Assembly: GCA_947499955.1 (NCBI GenBank)
Contig: CANMQI010000006.1
Location: 1-64,000, forward strand
Origin: an uncultured Granulosicoccus sp.
GTDB taxonomy: Bacteria; Pseudomonadota; Gammaproteobacteria; Granulosicoccales; Granulosicoccaceae
Reading direction: 5' to 3'
Length of the DNA: 64,000 nucleotides
A program made the position numbers and the translations under genes. The notes under the pieces are model-generated. The model had not been told where the DNA came from. It made no database searches and saw nothing but the letters and a program-made list of their open reading frames with translations. Below are positions 17,111-26,433 of this stretch, one piece after another (the stretch's first letter is position 1; every line of letters begins with the position of its first letter).

Positions 17111-18802
17111 ATGACACGTCAATCAGGTGGACAACTGCTGGTCAACGCCTTGAAAACGCACGGCGTGGAGCGCGTGTTCTGTGTGCCAGGAGAAAGCTAT
17201 CTACCGGTACTGGACGCGCTGTACGACAGCGGTATCGAGAACACCCTGTGTCGCCAGGAGGGCGGTGCTGCCATGATGGCCGAAGCCTGGGGCAAGCTGA
17301 CCGGCAAGCCGGGCATCTGTTTCGTCACGCGTGGACCCGGAGCGACCAATGCCACGGCAGGTTTGCATGTCGCACTGCAGGACTCGACGCCCATGATCCT
17401 GTTCATCGGACAGATCGACACCGGCATTCGTGAACGCGAAGCCTTCCAGGAAGTGAACTATCACCGCTTCCTGGGAGAGGCGGTGAAATGGGTCGCCGAG
17501 ATCGAAGACGCCGAGCGCATGGACGAGATGATTTCCAGAGCCTTTCATGTTGCCACATCCGGCAGGCCGGGACCCGTCGCCCTGGCATTGCCCGAAAACG
17601 CCCTGGCACAACTGGCAAACCCCAGAGCCATTGCCCCCTGGCAACAGATCGAGACCTGTCCTGGTGAGGAGCAGATGTCGCAACTTGCAAGCTTGCTGAA
17701 AGATGCTGCCAAGCCGATGGTCATCGTCGGAGGTTCACGCTGGAGCAAGGAGGCAGTACTCGACTTCCAGGCCATCGCGCAGGACTGGCAGCTGCCAGTG
17801 GCTTGCTCGTTTCGACGTCAGATGCTGTTCGATCATACTCACGACAACTACGCCGGTGATGTGGGCATCGGTATCAACCCGGCTTTACGCCAACGCATCG
17901 AAGAGGCCGATCTGCTGCTCATGATCGGCGCTCGCCTGTCCGAAATGCCCTCCCAGGATTACAGCCTGCTGGACATCCCCAGTCCGCGTCAGACACTGAT
18001 CCACGTGCACCCCGGTGCCGAGGAACTCGGACGTGTCTACCGACCGGCACTGGCCATACATGCCAGCCCGACAGCATTTGTCGCCGCCATGAAATCCCGT
18101 GCCATTGCCGGGCAATCCCCTGCCAGATTGGCGCGAGTCGAATCTGCCCACCAGGATTATCTGGCCTGGTCCTCACCCCATGTCACCACACCCGGTGAGG
18201 TGCAGATGGGCCGTGTCATGCAAACACTGGCAGACACCCTGCCCGAGGATGCCATCATCACCAATGGTGCTGGCAACTATGCCAGCTGGATTCATCGCTT
18301 CTGGAAATTTCGCCACTACGGCTCGCAGTTGGCGCCGACATCCGGGTCCATGGGTTATGGCCTGCCAGCAGCCATTGCGGCCAGACTGTGCGAGCCCGAG
18401 CGTACCGTAGTTGCATTTGCCGGTGATGGCTGCTTTCAGATGACGATGCAGGAATTCGGTACCGCTGCGCAAGCGGGTGCCAACATCATCGTCTTGCTGA
18501 TCGACAACGGCATTTACGGCACCATCCGCATGCATCAGGAAAGACACTTTCCGGGAAGAGTGTCAGCAACCACCTTGCAGAACCCGGATTTTGCGGTACT
18601 GGCCAGTGCCTACGGTGCGTTCAGTTGCACGGTCAACAGCGACGCGGAGTTCCTGCCTGCACTACAGCAGGCGATGGCCGCCGATACCCCTTCACTGATT
18701 CATGTACGCATCAGTGCAGAGGCCATCACGCCGACCATGACACTGAGTCAGATTCGCCAACAGGCGGAAGAGGCGTCTGCAAATCGTGGTGCACAGTCTT
18801 GA
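17111..18802 (+). CDS. Thiamine-diphosphate enzyme, acetolactate-synthase-like
   Basis: The product has 563 residues. ATG 17111 follows GGGAAATGAC. The N-terminal Pyr domain has the catalytic glutamate in CRQEGGAAMMAEA and TRGPGATNA; the central domain has GGSRWSKEA; the C-terminal PP domain has the ThDP motif GDGCFQMTMQE ending in IDNGIYG. No ilvN-like regulatory subunit follows, so a catabolic role is more likely than branched-chain amino acid synthesis. It is divergent from the TAXI-TRAP genes, which could import its substrate; that link is inference. Confidence 0.88.
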   Translation: MTRQSGGQLLVNALKTHGVERVFCVPGESYLPVLDALYDSGIENTLCRQEGGAAMMAEAWGKLTGKPGICFVTRGPGATNATAGLHVALQDSTPMILFIGQIDTGIREREAFQEVNYHRFLGEAVKWVAEIEDAERMDEMISRAFHVATSGRPGPVALALPENALAQLANPRAIAPWQQIETCPGEEQMSQLASLLKDAAKPMVIVGGSRWSKEAVLDFQAIAQDWQLPVACSFRRQMLFDHTHDNYAGDVGIGINPALRQRIEEADLLLMIGARLSEMPSQDYSLLDIPSPRQTLIHVHPGAEELGRVYRPALAIHASPTAFVAAMKSRAIAGQSPARLARVESAHQDYLAWSSPHVTTPGEVQMGRVMQTLADTLPEDAIITNGAGNYASWIHRFWKFRHYGSQLAPTSGSMGYGLPAAIAARLCEPERTVVAFAGDGCFQMTMQEFGTAAQAGANIIVLLIDNGIYGTIRMHQERHFPGRVSATTLQNPDFAVLASAYGAFSCTVNSDAEFLPALQQAMAADTPSLIHVRISAEAITPTMTLSQIRQQAEEASANRGAQS

Positions 18803-18844
18803 ACGACACGGAAAGCACACGTATCCAGACAACCCTGAACGCGT

Positions 18845-18873
18845 GAAGTCAGAGCGGGTGATGCTCCGACTTC
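18845..18873 (+). terminator. Hairpin after the ThDP enzyme gene
   Basis: GAAGTCAGAGC (18845-18855) pairs with GCTCCGACTTC (18863-18873) with one mismatch, and outer GCG/CGC bases extend it. It lies 42 bases after the stop. There is no T tract. Confidence 0.5.
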
Positions 18874-18984
18874 AACGCGCCGTCACTACAGGTGCAACGA
18901 CAAATCAGAACCTTCCGGTGTTCCGTCGATCGCTCAGCCGACAGCAATGCATTTCAGCTGGCGGCTGCTTGATTACCGGACCTG

Positions 18985-19016
18985 AAAAACTGCAAGACGC
19001 AAGGACTTCCAGCGTC
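18985..19016 (-). terminator. Possible terminator of the TRL-like lipoprotein gene
   Basis: On the minus strand GACGC and GCGTC (19016-19012 and 19000-18996) form a short stem followed by a run of five T (18989-18985). The stem is short. Confidence 0.35.
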
Positions 19017-19039
19017 CTGGTCTGTCGTCAAACCAGCTC

Positions 19040-19348
19040 CTAGTTACCGTGAACGGTAGTCGTGTAGTTACCGATGATGCCAAGGATGTTGTTGGCTTTC
19101 CAGTCAACACTGGTGACTGTCGTGATGCCACCATTGGCCTTTGCGGCTTCGATGCTGCAGTCACCGGTAGCAAGCATACTCAGGATACTGGTGCACTGTG
19201 AGGTTCCGACCTTGGATCCACCCTGTGCAGAAGTCGCTTGTACAGGCAACGTGATGTCAGTAAACAGACCACCCACTGGAACAGGTGATGCACAACCGGC
19301 GAGCAGTGCAACAGTACCGACAGCAACAAGCTTGCTTATGATTTTCAT
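19040..19348 (-). CDS. TRL-like family lipoprotein
   Basis: The product has 102 residues. Start ATG 19348 follows AAAGGAGAAAC. The signal peptide ends at the lipobox LLAGC. The mature part shows the TRL pattern: GGLFTDITLPVQATS, a KVGTSQC segment and a SIEAAKANGGITTVTSVDWK segment, with NILGIIGNYTTTVHG at the end. TRL-like proteins are small lipoproteins of unknown function that are often single genes. It sits alone between the ThDP enzyme and the aldo/keto reductase. Confidence 0.88.
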   Translation of the reverse strand: MKIISKLVAVGTVALLAGCASPVPVGGLFTDITLPVQATSAQGGSKVGTSQCTSILSMLATGDCSIEAAKANGGITTVTSVDWKANNILGIIGNYTTTVHGN

Positions 19349-19394
19349 GAATCAGTTTCTCCTTTAACACATTGAATGGGTGAACAACACGGCA

Positions 19395-19423
19395 AGCATA
19401 GCCCAAAACAAACAGTGATACAA
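19395..19423 (-). promoter_or_regulatory. Promoter of the TRL-like lipoprotein gene
   Basis: On the minus strand TTGTAT (19423-19418) is separated by 17 bp from TATGCT (19400-19395). This predicts a leader of about 40 bases before ATG 19348. Confidence 0.55.
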
Positions 19424-19522
19424 AATTCACTACCGGCCCGCTTCAATACAAGCATGATGCTATGTGTCAGATATACGACACCCCCTACGCGGCTCGATCC
19501 GTACCGGCAAACCGGGACACCT

Positions 19523-20527
19523 TCAATCCATGGCGGCAGTGAGCGCCACATCCCGTTCACTATCCGCATCGGCCATACGCTCTGCGGTGTAACGAGTGCC
19601 GGTCACCGTTGACTCATTGATCAATGTATCCAGTGCTTTCATGGTTTGCGCATCCAGTGACACCCGGACCGACTCTGCATTGTCACGCATATGCTGCCGG
19701 TTGCGCGTACCCGGTATGGGCACCATGGCCTGGTTCTCCAGAGCCAGAAGCCAGGCCAGGGCCAGCTGGGCCATCGTGCAGTGATTATCCCGCGCAAGCT
19801 CTTCGAATGGCGTCAACAACTGCTGGTTGATCCGAAAGGCCTCCGGCTCGAAACGTGGTCGGGCAATGGTGCATCGCAGATCGACATCATCCAGCTGCGT
19901 GACATCCTTTGCCGTGCCTGCCAGAAAGCCTCGGCCCAACGGTGAGAACGGTACGAAGGTCGCTCCGATATCGCGACACAGCTGCAATATGCCATGCTCG
20001 GGAGTGCGCGACCACAAGGAGTATTCCGACTGTACCGCGGCAATGGGGTGTACCGCATGAGCGCGCTTCAGTGTGTCACAACTGACCTCCGACAGCCCGA
20101 TTTCACGCACCTTGCCCGCGGCCATCAGCTCCGCCATGGCCCCTACCGACTCCTCGATCGGCACCCTGGGATCGACCCTGTGCAGATAATAGAGGTCAAT
20201 GACATCTGTCTGTAGTCGTTGCAGACTGGTGTCACACTGCTGTCGTATGGTGTCCGGCCGGCCATCGATACCCTGGGGAGACAAGCCGCATTTGCTGGCG
20301 AGAACATAACGCTGACGTTCGCCGGACAAGGTCTTGCCAATCAGGCTTTCACTATGTCCGGCGCCGTAGGTATACGCCGTATCGAGAAAGGTGATGCCGG
20401 TATCCAGAGCCTCATGCAACAGCCTGGCAGACTCGGCTTCATCGGCCGGACCATAACCATACGATACATTCATGCACCCCAGGCCAGTCGCTGAGACCGT
20501 CAGTGAACCAATTTTTCTCGATGTCAA
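19523..20527 (-). CDS. Aldo/keto reductase
   Basis: The product has 334 residues from TTG 20527, which has GAGG 8 bases upstream and gives the usual family start TSRKIGSLTVSATGLGCM. An in-frame ATG at 20563 would overlap the oxidase gene. The NADPH-dependent tetrad is visible as DTAYTYG (Asp and Tyr), ASKCGL (Lys) and LYYLHRVD (His), and FVPFSPLGRGFLAG and IPGTRN bind the cofactor. It follows the dimethylglycine-dehydrogenase-like gene directly and is probably co-transcribed. It may reduce an aldehyde linked to that pathway, which is inference. Confidence 0.88.
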   Translation of the reverse strand: MTSRKIGSLTVSATGLGCMNVSYGYGPADEAESARLLHEALDTGITFLDTAYTYGAGHSESLIGKTLSGERQRYVLASKCGLSPQGIDGRPDTIRQQCDTSLQRLQTDVIDLYYLHRVDPRVPIEESVGAMAELMAAGKVREIGLSEVSCDTLKRAHAVHPIAAVQSEYSLWSRTPEHGILQLCRDIGATFVPFSPLGRGFLAGTAKDVTQLDDVDLRCTIARPRFEPEAFRINQQLLTPFEELARDNHCTMAQLALAWLLALENQAMVPIPGTRNRQHMRDNAESVRVSLDAQTMKALDTLINESTVTGTRYTAERMADADSERDVALTAAMD

Positions 20528-20531
20528 ACAG

Positions 20532-22985
20532 CTAGCCTCGTAGTGATGTGTTCTCTGTGTCATACGGCGATTCGGCAACCACGGTCGCTGCACGCCTGTG
20601 ACCCAGAACGTTGATTTCCACGGCAGTGCCTGCAACAGCCAGCTCGGGTTTGATGTAACCCAGAGCCAGACTCTTGTCGATGCGATGTCCATAACCGCCA
20701 GAGGTGATGTAGCCGACAATATCATCACCCTGATGCACGGGACAACCGTACAGCGCATCGGTGTTGCTGATCCTCTCGGCATCCTCGCCTGCAGCCGCCG
20801 CATCATCCAGTATGAAGGTAGCAAAGACATCCGGCAGGCCGGCAGCCGCCTCCGCCACCAGAGCCTCCTTGCCAATGAACGATGGCTTGTTCAGGTCAAC
20901 GAATCTGTCCAGCCCCGAACGCAGGGGTGAATACTCATGATCCAGATCCACCTTCCAGGCGCGATAGCTCTTTTCCAATCGCATGGATTCCATGGCGTAC
21001 ATGCCGAAGTCCTGTATATCAAAGGTTGCGCCCGCGTCCATCAGAGCGTCATACAGAGCAAGTTGACTGGCAATCGGCACATGCAATTCCCAGCCGAGCT
21101 CACCCACATAGTTCACACGCAGGGCCTGAACATCAATACCGGCCAATTGCAAAGGCTGACACGTCAGCCAGCGAAACGATTCGTTGGACAGATCCGAATC
21201 GGTCAGAGCTTGCAGGACTTCCCGAGAGCGGGGTCCGGCCACCACCAGGGTGCCGTAGTCATCACTGATATCAGTGAGTGCAATGGCACTGTGTGCCGGC
21301 AGATGCTCGCTCAACCATTGAGGATCATGCCACTTGGCGGCAGCGGCGGAGATCAGCCAGTAGTGGTCCTCGGCCAGGCGTGTCAGTGTCATCTCTGACC
21401 AGACACCGCCATCCTCGGCACAGAAGTAGGACAGACCCACACGCCCCACGCTGGGCAGTCGACCGGCAATCATCGTGCGCAACCAGTCCGATGCGCCTTC
21501 CCCCTTGAGCTCGAATTTGCTGAAACCACACAGATCCAGCACACCGACATTGTCACGAACATTGCGACACTCCTGGCCAACGGCGTCAAACCACACACCG
21601 CGCTGGTAAGACGGTGTTTCTTCAGCCGTGTCCTGCTCTCTAGCAAACCAGGTTGCACGCTCCCAGCCACCGCGCGCGCCAAAACGTGCGCCTTTCCGTT
21701 GCAGCCTGTCGTAGCAGGGCGACACCTTGCGAGGACGACCTGCGGGACGCTCTTCAACCGGGTAGTTGATGGCGTACTCGTGCTGGTACAGCTCGATGGC
21801 ACGATCGACCACATAGCCCTGATCGGCATAATCGGTATAACGCCGTGGATCGAGATTCCACAGATCCCACTCCGGCTTGCCGTCGATGATCCATTCGGCA
21901 ATGGACTTGCCCGCACCGCCACCCTGGCAGATTCCGAAACTGAATCCCGTGATATGGAAGAAATTCGGCAAGCCGAATGCCGGACCGATATAGGGAGACC
22001 CATCCGGCGTATAGGGGATGGGGCCATTGATGACGCGTTGCACGCCGACACTACCCAGAATGGGCATGCGTTCGCAGGCCTTCTCGATATACCACTCGAG
22101 CCTGTCAAGATCATCCGGATACAGCTCATAGGCAAACTTGTCAGGGATGCTGCCATCCTTCCAGCGAGCGGTCGCCTTCATCTCGTAGGGGCCCAGAATG
22201 AGACCGGTTTTTTCCTGTCTCAGATAATAGGAATCGTCCGGGTCACGTACCAGAGGCAGCAGGCCCTCGGTGGCTTCAAGCTCCGGAATGGATTCGGTGA
22301 CCAGATACTGATGCTCCATGGTGACCAATGGCAGGAACTTGCCGCCCAGTTGTGCAACCTCGGCCCCCCGATAGCCGCCGGCGTTGACAACGTACTCGGC
22401 GAGCACATCACCCTTGTCGGTTTCCACCTTCCACTCACCGCTTGCCGTGCGTGACACGCCCGTTACCCGGGTAAAACGATGGATGGTCGCCCCTGCCTTG
22501 CGAGCGTGCGTGGCCAGTGCCTGAGTCAACTGACTGGGATCGATGTCACCGTCGACCGGATCCCACAGGGCGCCGAGGAGTTCATGATCTTCCAGGAAGG
22601 GATGTCGCGCCTTCATCTCGGCGGTGTCGAGTATGTCGTAGTCCAGCCCCATGGCATTGGCCATGGCACTCACATGGCGAAACTCCTCCATCCGCTGCCG
22701 GGTCTGTGCCAGACGAAGAGAACCGGTCTGATGGTAGTTGATGGGATAAACCGGATCGTCACACAGGCGGGCATACAGTTGCGTACTGTAGTGCTGCAAC
22801 TTGATGACATTGCGTGAACTGGAGAAGGTCGGGATATTACCGGCAGCATGCCAGGTGGATCCGGACGTCAACTCATCCATTTCCAGCAGCATGCAATCCG
22901 TCCAGCCACGTTGGGCCAGATGATACAGAGCACTGGTACCGGCAACACCACCACCGATAATGACAACACGGGCTTGAGATTTCAC
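20532..22985 (-). CDS. FAD-dependent dimethylglycine/sarcosine-dehydrogenase-like protein with GcvT domain
   Basis: The product has 817 residues. Residues about 1-390 form a D-amino-acid-oxidase-like FAD domain with IIGGGVAGTSALYHLA and STWHAAGN; in the animal enzyme the His of this motif carries FAD covalently. An FAO-type linker and a GcvT-like folate-binding domain follow (LDLCGFSKFELKGEGA, ALRVNYVGELGWELH). The family oxidises N-methyl groups and passes the carbon to tetrahydrofolate. A GlxA-type regulator lies about 300 bp upstream. The substrate could be dimethylglycine, sarcosine or another N-methyl compound. Confidence 0.9.
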   Translation of the reverse strand: MKSQARVVIIGGGVAGTSALYHLAQRGWTDCMLLEMDELTSGSTWHAAGNIPTFSSSRNVIKLQHYSTQLYARLCDDPVYPINYHQTGSLRLAQTRQRMEEFRHVSAMANAMGLDYDILDTAEMKARHPFLEDHELLGALWDPVDGDIDPSQLTQALATHARKAGATIHRFTRVTGVSRTASGEWKVETDKGDVLAEYVVNAGGYRGAEVAQLGGKFLPLVTMEHQYLVTESIPELEATEGLLPLVRDPDDSYYLRQEKTGLILGPYEMKATARWKDGSIPDKFAYELYPDDLDRLEWYIEKACERMPILGSVGVQRVINGPIPYTPDGSPYIGPAFGLPNFFHITGFSFGICQGGGAGKSIAEWIIDGKPEWDLWNLDPRRYTDYADQGYVVDRAIELYQHEYAINYPVEERPAGRPRKVSPCYDRLQRKGARFGARGGWERATWFAREQDTAEETPSYQRGVWFDAVGQECRNVRDNVGVLDLCGFSKFELKGEGASDWLRTMIAGRLPSVGRVGLSYFCAEDGGVWSEMTLTRLAEDHYWLISAAAAKWHDPQWLSEHLPAHSAIALTDISDDYGTLVVAGPRSREVLQALTDSDLSNESFRWLTCQPLQLAGIDVQALRVNYVGELGWELHVPIASQLALYDALMDAGATFDIQDFGMYAMESMRLEKSYRAWKVDLDHEYSPLRSGLDRFVDLNKPSFIGKEALVAEAAAGLPDVFATFILDDAAAAGEDAERISNTDALYGCPVHQGDDIVGYITSGGYGHRIDKSLALGYIKPELAVAGTAVEINVLGHRRAATVVAESPYDTENTSLRG

Positions 22986-23283
22986 GCTGCTTCCTCTGTC
23001 TGGTTATCCACGACCTTGCACACACCGCCTTGAGCGACAATTCTCGGGAAACAGGCGCTCAAGGGGTCTCGCTTCGCGGCTTTGCCAATGAATCGGGATG
23101 ACTATCGGACAGGTTTGCCTGTCACTACCACCCTGTCAGACCGCTTTGCCGCAGTGTCTCAAGTATCGTCCTGTCAGGGAAGCAGTAACAGTAGGCAGGC
23201 GACCGATAACCGGAATGTGACGACATGACCCTGCTGATGACGATGCAGCACCGAACCATCAAGACACCGCCGAGCCACTTGCC
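22986..23283. other. Upstream region of the oxidase gene, no gene seen
   Basis: This 298-bp gap separates the GlxA-type regulator from the oxidase it may control. I see no gene, strong hairpin or convincing promoter. It is the natural place for the regulator to bind. Confidence 0.4.
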
Positions 23284-24306
23284 TCATGACTCGCCAAGTC
23301 TCCGTCGCGCCTGCGTCGGCGAGAAACCGAACTGACGACGAAACCGCCTGGAAAAATAGTCGGCCGAGGTAAAACCGACGGCGGTAGCCACATCCATCAC
23401 GCTCAAGGTGGTCTGTCGCAACAGTTCACGCCCTGCCTTCAAGCGCAACTCCTGGTAGTAGAGCGTCGGGGTTGTCTGCAAGTAGGTACGAAACAGGCGC
23501 TCCAGCTGACGTGGCGACATGCCGATCATCTCGGCCAGCTCACCGGTGGCAATCGGTTGCTCCAGATTCACCTCCATCAACTCGATACAACTCACCAGGC
23601 CTGCGTGATGGATGCCGGAGCGCTCGACAATGCTACGCCGTTGCGGATCCGAGGCCGCCCGTGGCCGCGTGGAGATGAACAGCTCGGCTACCTGCAAGGC
23701 CAGAGTTGCTCCATGATCCTGCCGTATGATCGCCAGCATCATGTCCAGTGCAGCGGTCCCCCCGGCACAGGTGAACAGGCCATCGTCTTCTTCGAACAGT
23801 TCGCTGGTAACCGTGACCTGTGGAAAGGCTTCCCGGAAACCCGGCAGGTTCTCCCAGTGGATGGTGCAGCGCCGATGCCTTATCAGGTCAGCCTGAGCCA
23901 ATAGATAACTGCCGGAATCCAGCGCCCCGATGCGTGTGCCGCGAGCCGCATACTGTCGCAAGGCACGCAGGGCTCGCATATCCTTGTAGGCCAGTGGCTC
24001 GTGTGGGCCACAGACGATGACCCGATCGAATCTCTCAGCGCTGCCGATTGCCTGATCGACAGCCAGCGTCATGCCATTATTGGCAACAGCATCGGCAGTC
24101 GTGCTTCCCAGCAAGGACCATTGATAGAGCGCCTGCCCGCTGAACCGATTGGCAGCTCGCAAAGGCTCCACAGCCGAGATGAAGGGCAGCATGCCGAAGG
24201 TATCGGGCAGAAAGAAACCGATGGACTGCTCGGCCCCGGATCGCACCACACCAAATCGCCGGCAATCGATGGCGCTGCTTCCGGCCGTGCCCTGCCCCTC
24301 AGCCAT
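23284..24306 (-). CDS. GlxA-type transcriptional regulator (DJ-1/GATase-like plus AraC)
   Basis: The product has 340 residues. The N-terminal two thirds is a DJ-1/PfpI-like domain (IGFFLPDTFGMLPFISAVEPLR, split by conserved Gly/Pro, and GIALDSGSYLLAQADLI-like text). The C-terminus is a double AraC helix-turn-helix with IGMSPRQLERLFR and VATAVGFTSADYFSRRFRRQFG. Members such as GbdR and CdhR control methylamine, glycine betaine and carnitine breakdown. The gene starts 18 bp after the acyl-AMP ligase stop, and the oxidase lies downstream, so either could be its target. Confidence 0.9.
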   Translation of the reverse strand: MAEGQGTAGSSAIDCRRFGVVRSGAEQSIGFFLPDTFGMLPFISAVEPLRAANRFSGQALYQWSLLGSTTADAVANNGMTLAVDQAIGSAERFDRVIVCGPHEPLAYKDMRALRALRQYAARGTRIGALDSGSYLLAQADLIRHRRCTIHWENLPGFREAFPQVTVTSELFEEDDGLFTCAGGTAALDMMLAIIRQDHGATLALQVAELFISTRPRAASDPQRRSIVERSGIHHAGLVSCIELMEVNLEQPIATGELAEMIGMSPRQLERLFRTYLQTTPTLYYQELRLKAGRELLRQTTLSVMDVATAVGFTSADYFSRRFRRQFGFSPTQARRRLGES

Positions 24307-24324
24307 GAGCCGTCCTGTTCGACC

Positions 24325-26328
24325 TCACGCAGCGTTACGCTCATCCAGAAAACGCGCAAGCTCGGCAACGGTCGGGTAGTCGAACAGGTCGGTGATGTCG
24401 ACCTGGTCAGGCCAGGTGTCCTCGATCGCTGCATGAATCTGAGCCAGGGTCAGCGAGCTGATGCCCAGCTCGAACAGATTGTCCTCTGCCGCAACCGCCA
24501 TGTCTTCAACCTGAGAATTGCAGATCACCAGCAGGCGCGTGGTGGTATCCGCATCGTCTGCCAGACCCTCGACAACCTCAGTGGCATCTTCCGTGGCAAC
24601 AGCCGATTGTTGCACCAGTGCTTCGTACTCGCCATTGTCCAGCGCGTCCACCAGCAGAAAACGTTGCACCTTGCCACTGGTCGTCTTGGGAATGCGTGGT
24701 ACCGGCACCACGGCATGCACGGCGACACCCACGGTTTCTCCCAGCAGACGCGTCATGGCACGTGCCTTGTCGGCCAGATCCGCAGCATCCGAACGATGCA
24801 GCACGAATATCAGCAATTTTTCCTCCCCGGTCTCGAGCACACGCTGACTGGAGATCGCCAGTTTTCCACGCTCGACCAGCTCTGCTTGCAGAATGATCTC
24901 TTCCAGGTCATGCGGGTAGACGTTCTGCCCACTGACGAAGATGATGTCCTTCGAACGGCCGGTGATATAGAGCTGTCCTTCGTGCATGAAGCCCAGATCG
25001 CCCGTGTCCAGCCAGCCCTCGGCATCAATGGTCTGCCGATTCAGCTCCGGCTCCTTGTAATAGCCTCGTGTGACGTTCTCGCCCTGGATACAGATATGAC
25101 CGGTGGTGTCGTCAGGCAGTGAGCCTCCCTGTCCATCCGTGATGCGCACACCGACGTTCTCGACCGGATAACCCACCGAGACGAACTCCACACCACGGTC
25201 CCCGCCATTTGCCGCTTCGAAGATGGCGTCGTCAGGCGTTGCCGTGCGGGCATCGAACAGACGGACCTGCTGAGCAATACCCAGTTGTGTGCGATCGATG
25301 ACCAGCGTCGAGAAGGTGCTGTCAAGTGCCGGAAATGCCACCGCCAGACTCGCCTCAGCCAGACCGTATACCGGATACATGGATACCGGTTTCAGACCAA
25401 ACGGCGCAAGCGCTGTCACGAAACGATGACACAGTGCCACCGAGATGGGTTCAGCACCATTGAAGATCAGACGAATGCCTGACAGATCCAGCGACTCGAA
25501 CTTCGAAGGCTTGAAGGATTTGAGCAGGTGCTGGAAACCGAAATTGGGCGAACACAATACCGTGGCACCGGCAAGAGCCGCTTCATCCAGCCAGGCACCT
25601 GGCCGTCGCACGAAGACATCGGTCGGCATCAGGGAATGATCGTTGTCCATGAACACCGGCGTCAGGTGAAAGCCGATCAGTCCCATGTCATGGGTCAGCG
25701 GCATCCAGCTGAACTGGTGTTCGGTCGGTGTCATGCCGGAGCTGTGGACAATGGAGCGCAGATTGGTCAGCAGATTCCTGTGCGTCAACACAACACCCTT
25801 GGGCGTACTCGTGGACCCGGAGGAAAACTGGATGAAAGCAACATCGTTCTCATCAGGAGAGTGCACGGTCGGTACCGCCCCTGCAGGTGGCACCTGATCT
25901 GACGCAATGGTGCGCGTACTCAATTCGGCAAAGCCATCCTCCAGTGCGTTCTGCGCAGCAAAATCCTGCAATCGTGTTCGCGTCTGGGAGTCGGTAAACA
26001 GACCCGGCTTGTCGAGGGTTGACGCAATGCGAAACAACTTGAAGCGATGTTCCGAGCTGTTGCCACCGGACACGGGCACAGCCGTGATTCCACCGAGCAG
26101 ACACGCCCAGAACCCTTCCAGAAACTGCGAGTTGTCTGCCGTCTGAATGATCAGCTGGGACCCCGGCTGCAAGCCCACCTGCTGAAATTGTGCAAGTCTG
26201 GCACGTGCTCTTGTCAGCAGCTCATCGTAGGACAGCTGCTGTCGTTTGCCCTGCCCTTCAATCAGGTTGACATGGCTTTCGCTGCCAGCCCTGTCCAACA
26301 GCATGTCAGTGAGTGTTTGATAATTCAT
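24325..26328 (-). CDS. Fatty-acyl-AMP ligase with C-terminal carrier domain
   Basis: The product has 667 residues. ATG 26328 starts the adenylating domain; the open frame above it is not protein-like. Motifs are FIQFSSGSTSTPKGVVLTH, WMPLTHDMGLIGFH (typical of FAAL enzymes), YGLAEASLAV, LDTGDLGF and KTTSGKVQRF with the catalytic lysine. The last 80 residues form a carrier domain with DNLFELGISSL, where the serine would take a phosphopantetheine arm. The enzyme should load a fatty acid on its own carrier. No polyketide or peptide synthase is next to it; the partner is a cytochrome P450. Confidence 0.88.
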   Translation of the reverse strand: MNYQTLTDMLLDRAGSESHVNLIEGQGKRQQLSYDELLTRARARLAQFQQVGLQPGSQLIIQTADNSQFLEGFWACLLGGITAVPVSGGNSSEHRFKLFRIASTLDKPGLFTDSQTRTRLQDFAAQNALEDGFAELSTRTIASDQVPPAGAVPTVHSPDENDVAFIQFSSGSTSTPKGVVLTHRNLLTNLRSIVHSSGMTPTEHQFSWMPLTHDMGLIGFHLTPVFMDNDHSLMPTDVFVRRPGAWLDEAALAGATVLCSPNFGFQHLLKSFKPSKFESLDLSGIRLIFNGAEPISVALCHRFVTALAPFGLKPVSMYPVYGLAEASLAVAFPALDSTFSTLVIDRTQLGIAQQVRLFDARTATPDDAIFEAANGGDRGVEFVSVGYPVENVGVRITDGQGGSLPDDTTGHICIQGENVTRGYYKEPELNRQTIDAEGWLDTGDLGFMHEGQLYITGRSKDIIFVSGQNVYPHDLEEIILQAELVERGKLAISSQRVLETGEEKLLIFVLHRSDAADLADKARAMTRLLGETVGVAVHAVVPVPRIPKTTSGKVQRFLLVDALDNGEYEALVQQSAVATEDATEVVEGLADDADTTTRLLVICNSQVEDMAVAAEDNLFELGISSLTLAQIHAAIEDTWPDQVDITDLFDYPTVAELARFLDERNAA

Positions 26329-26365
26329 GCAATTCACAAGGCTCTTTACGGAAACTTGACGGAAG

Positions 26366-26433
26366 CTGGTGGGTCGATCGGGGAGCAAGGTAGTACTTCG
26401 GGGTATCTCCTTGTTTTCCGATCGACCCACTAG
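26366..26433 (-). repeat. Large inverted repeat between P450 and acyl-AMP ligase genes
   Basis: Arms 26366-26381 and 26418-26433 pair over 16 bp with one mismatch, and an inner CAAGG/CCTTG pair (26386-26390, 26409-26413) adds a second stem. The right arm includes the P450 stop codon. No T tract follows on the minus strand. It could be a terminator, an attenuator or an mRNA stabiliser that sets the ratio of the two proteins. Confidence 0.65.
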
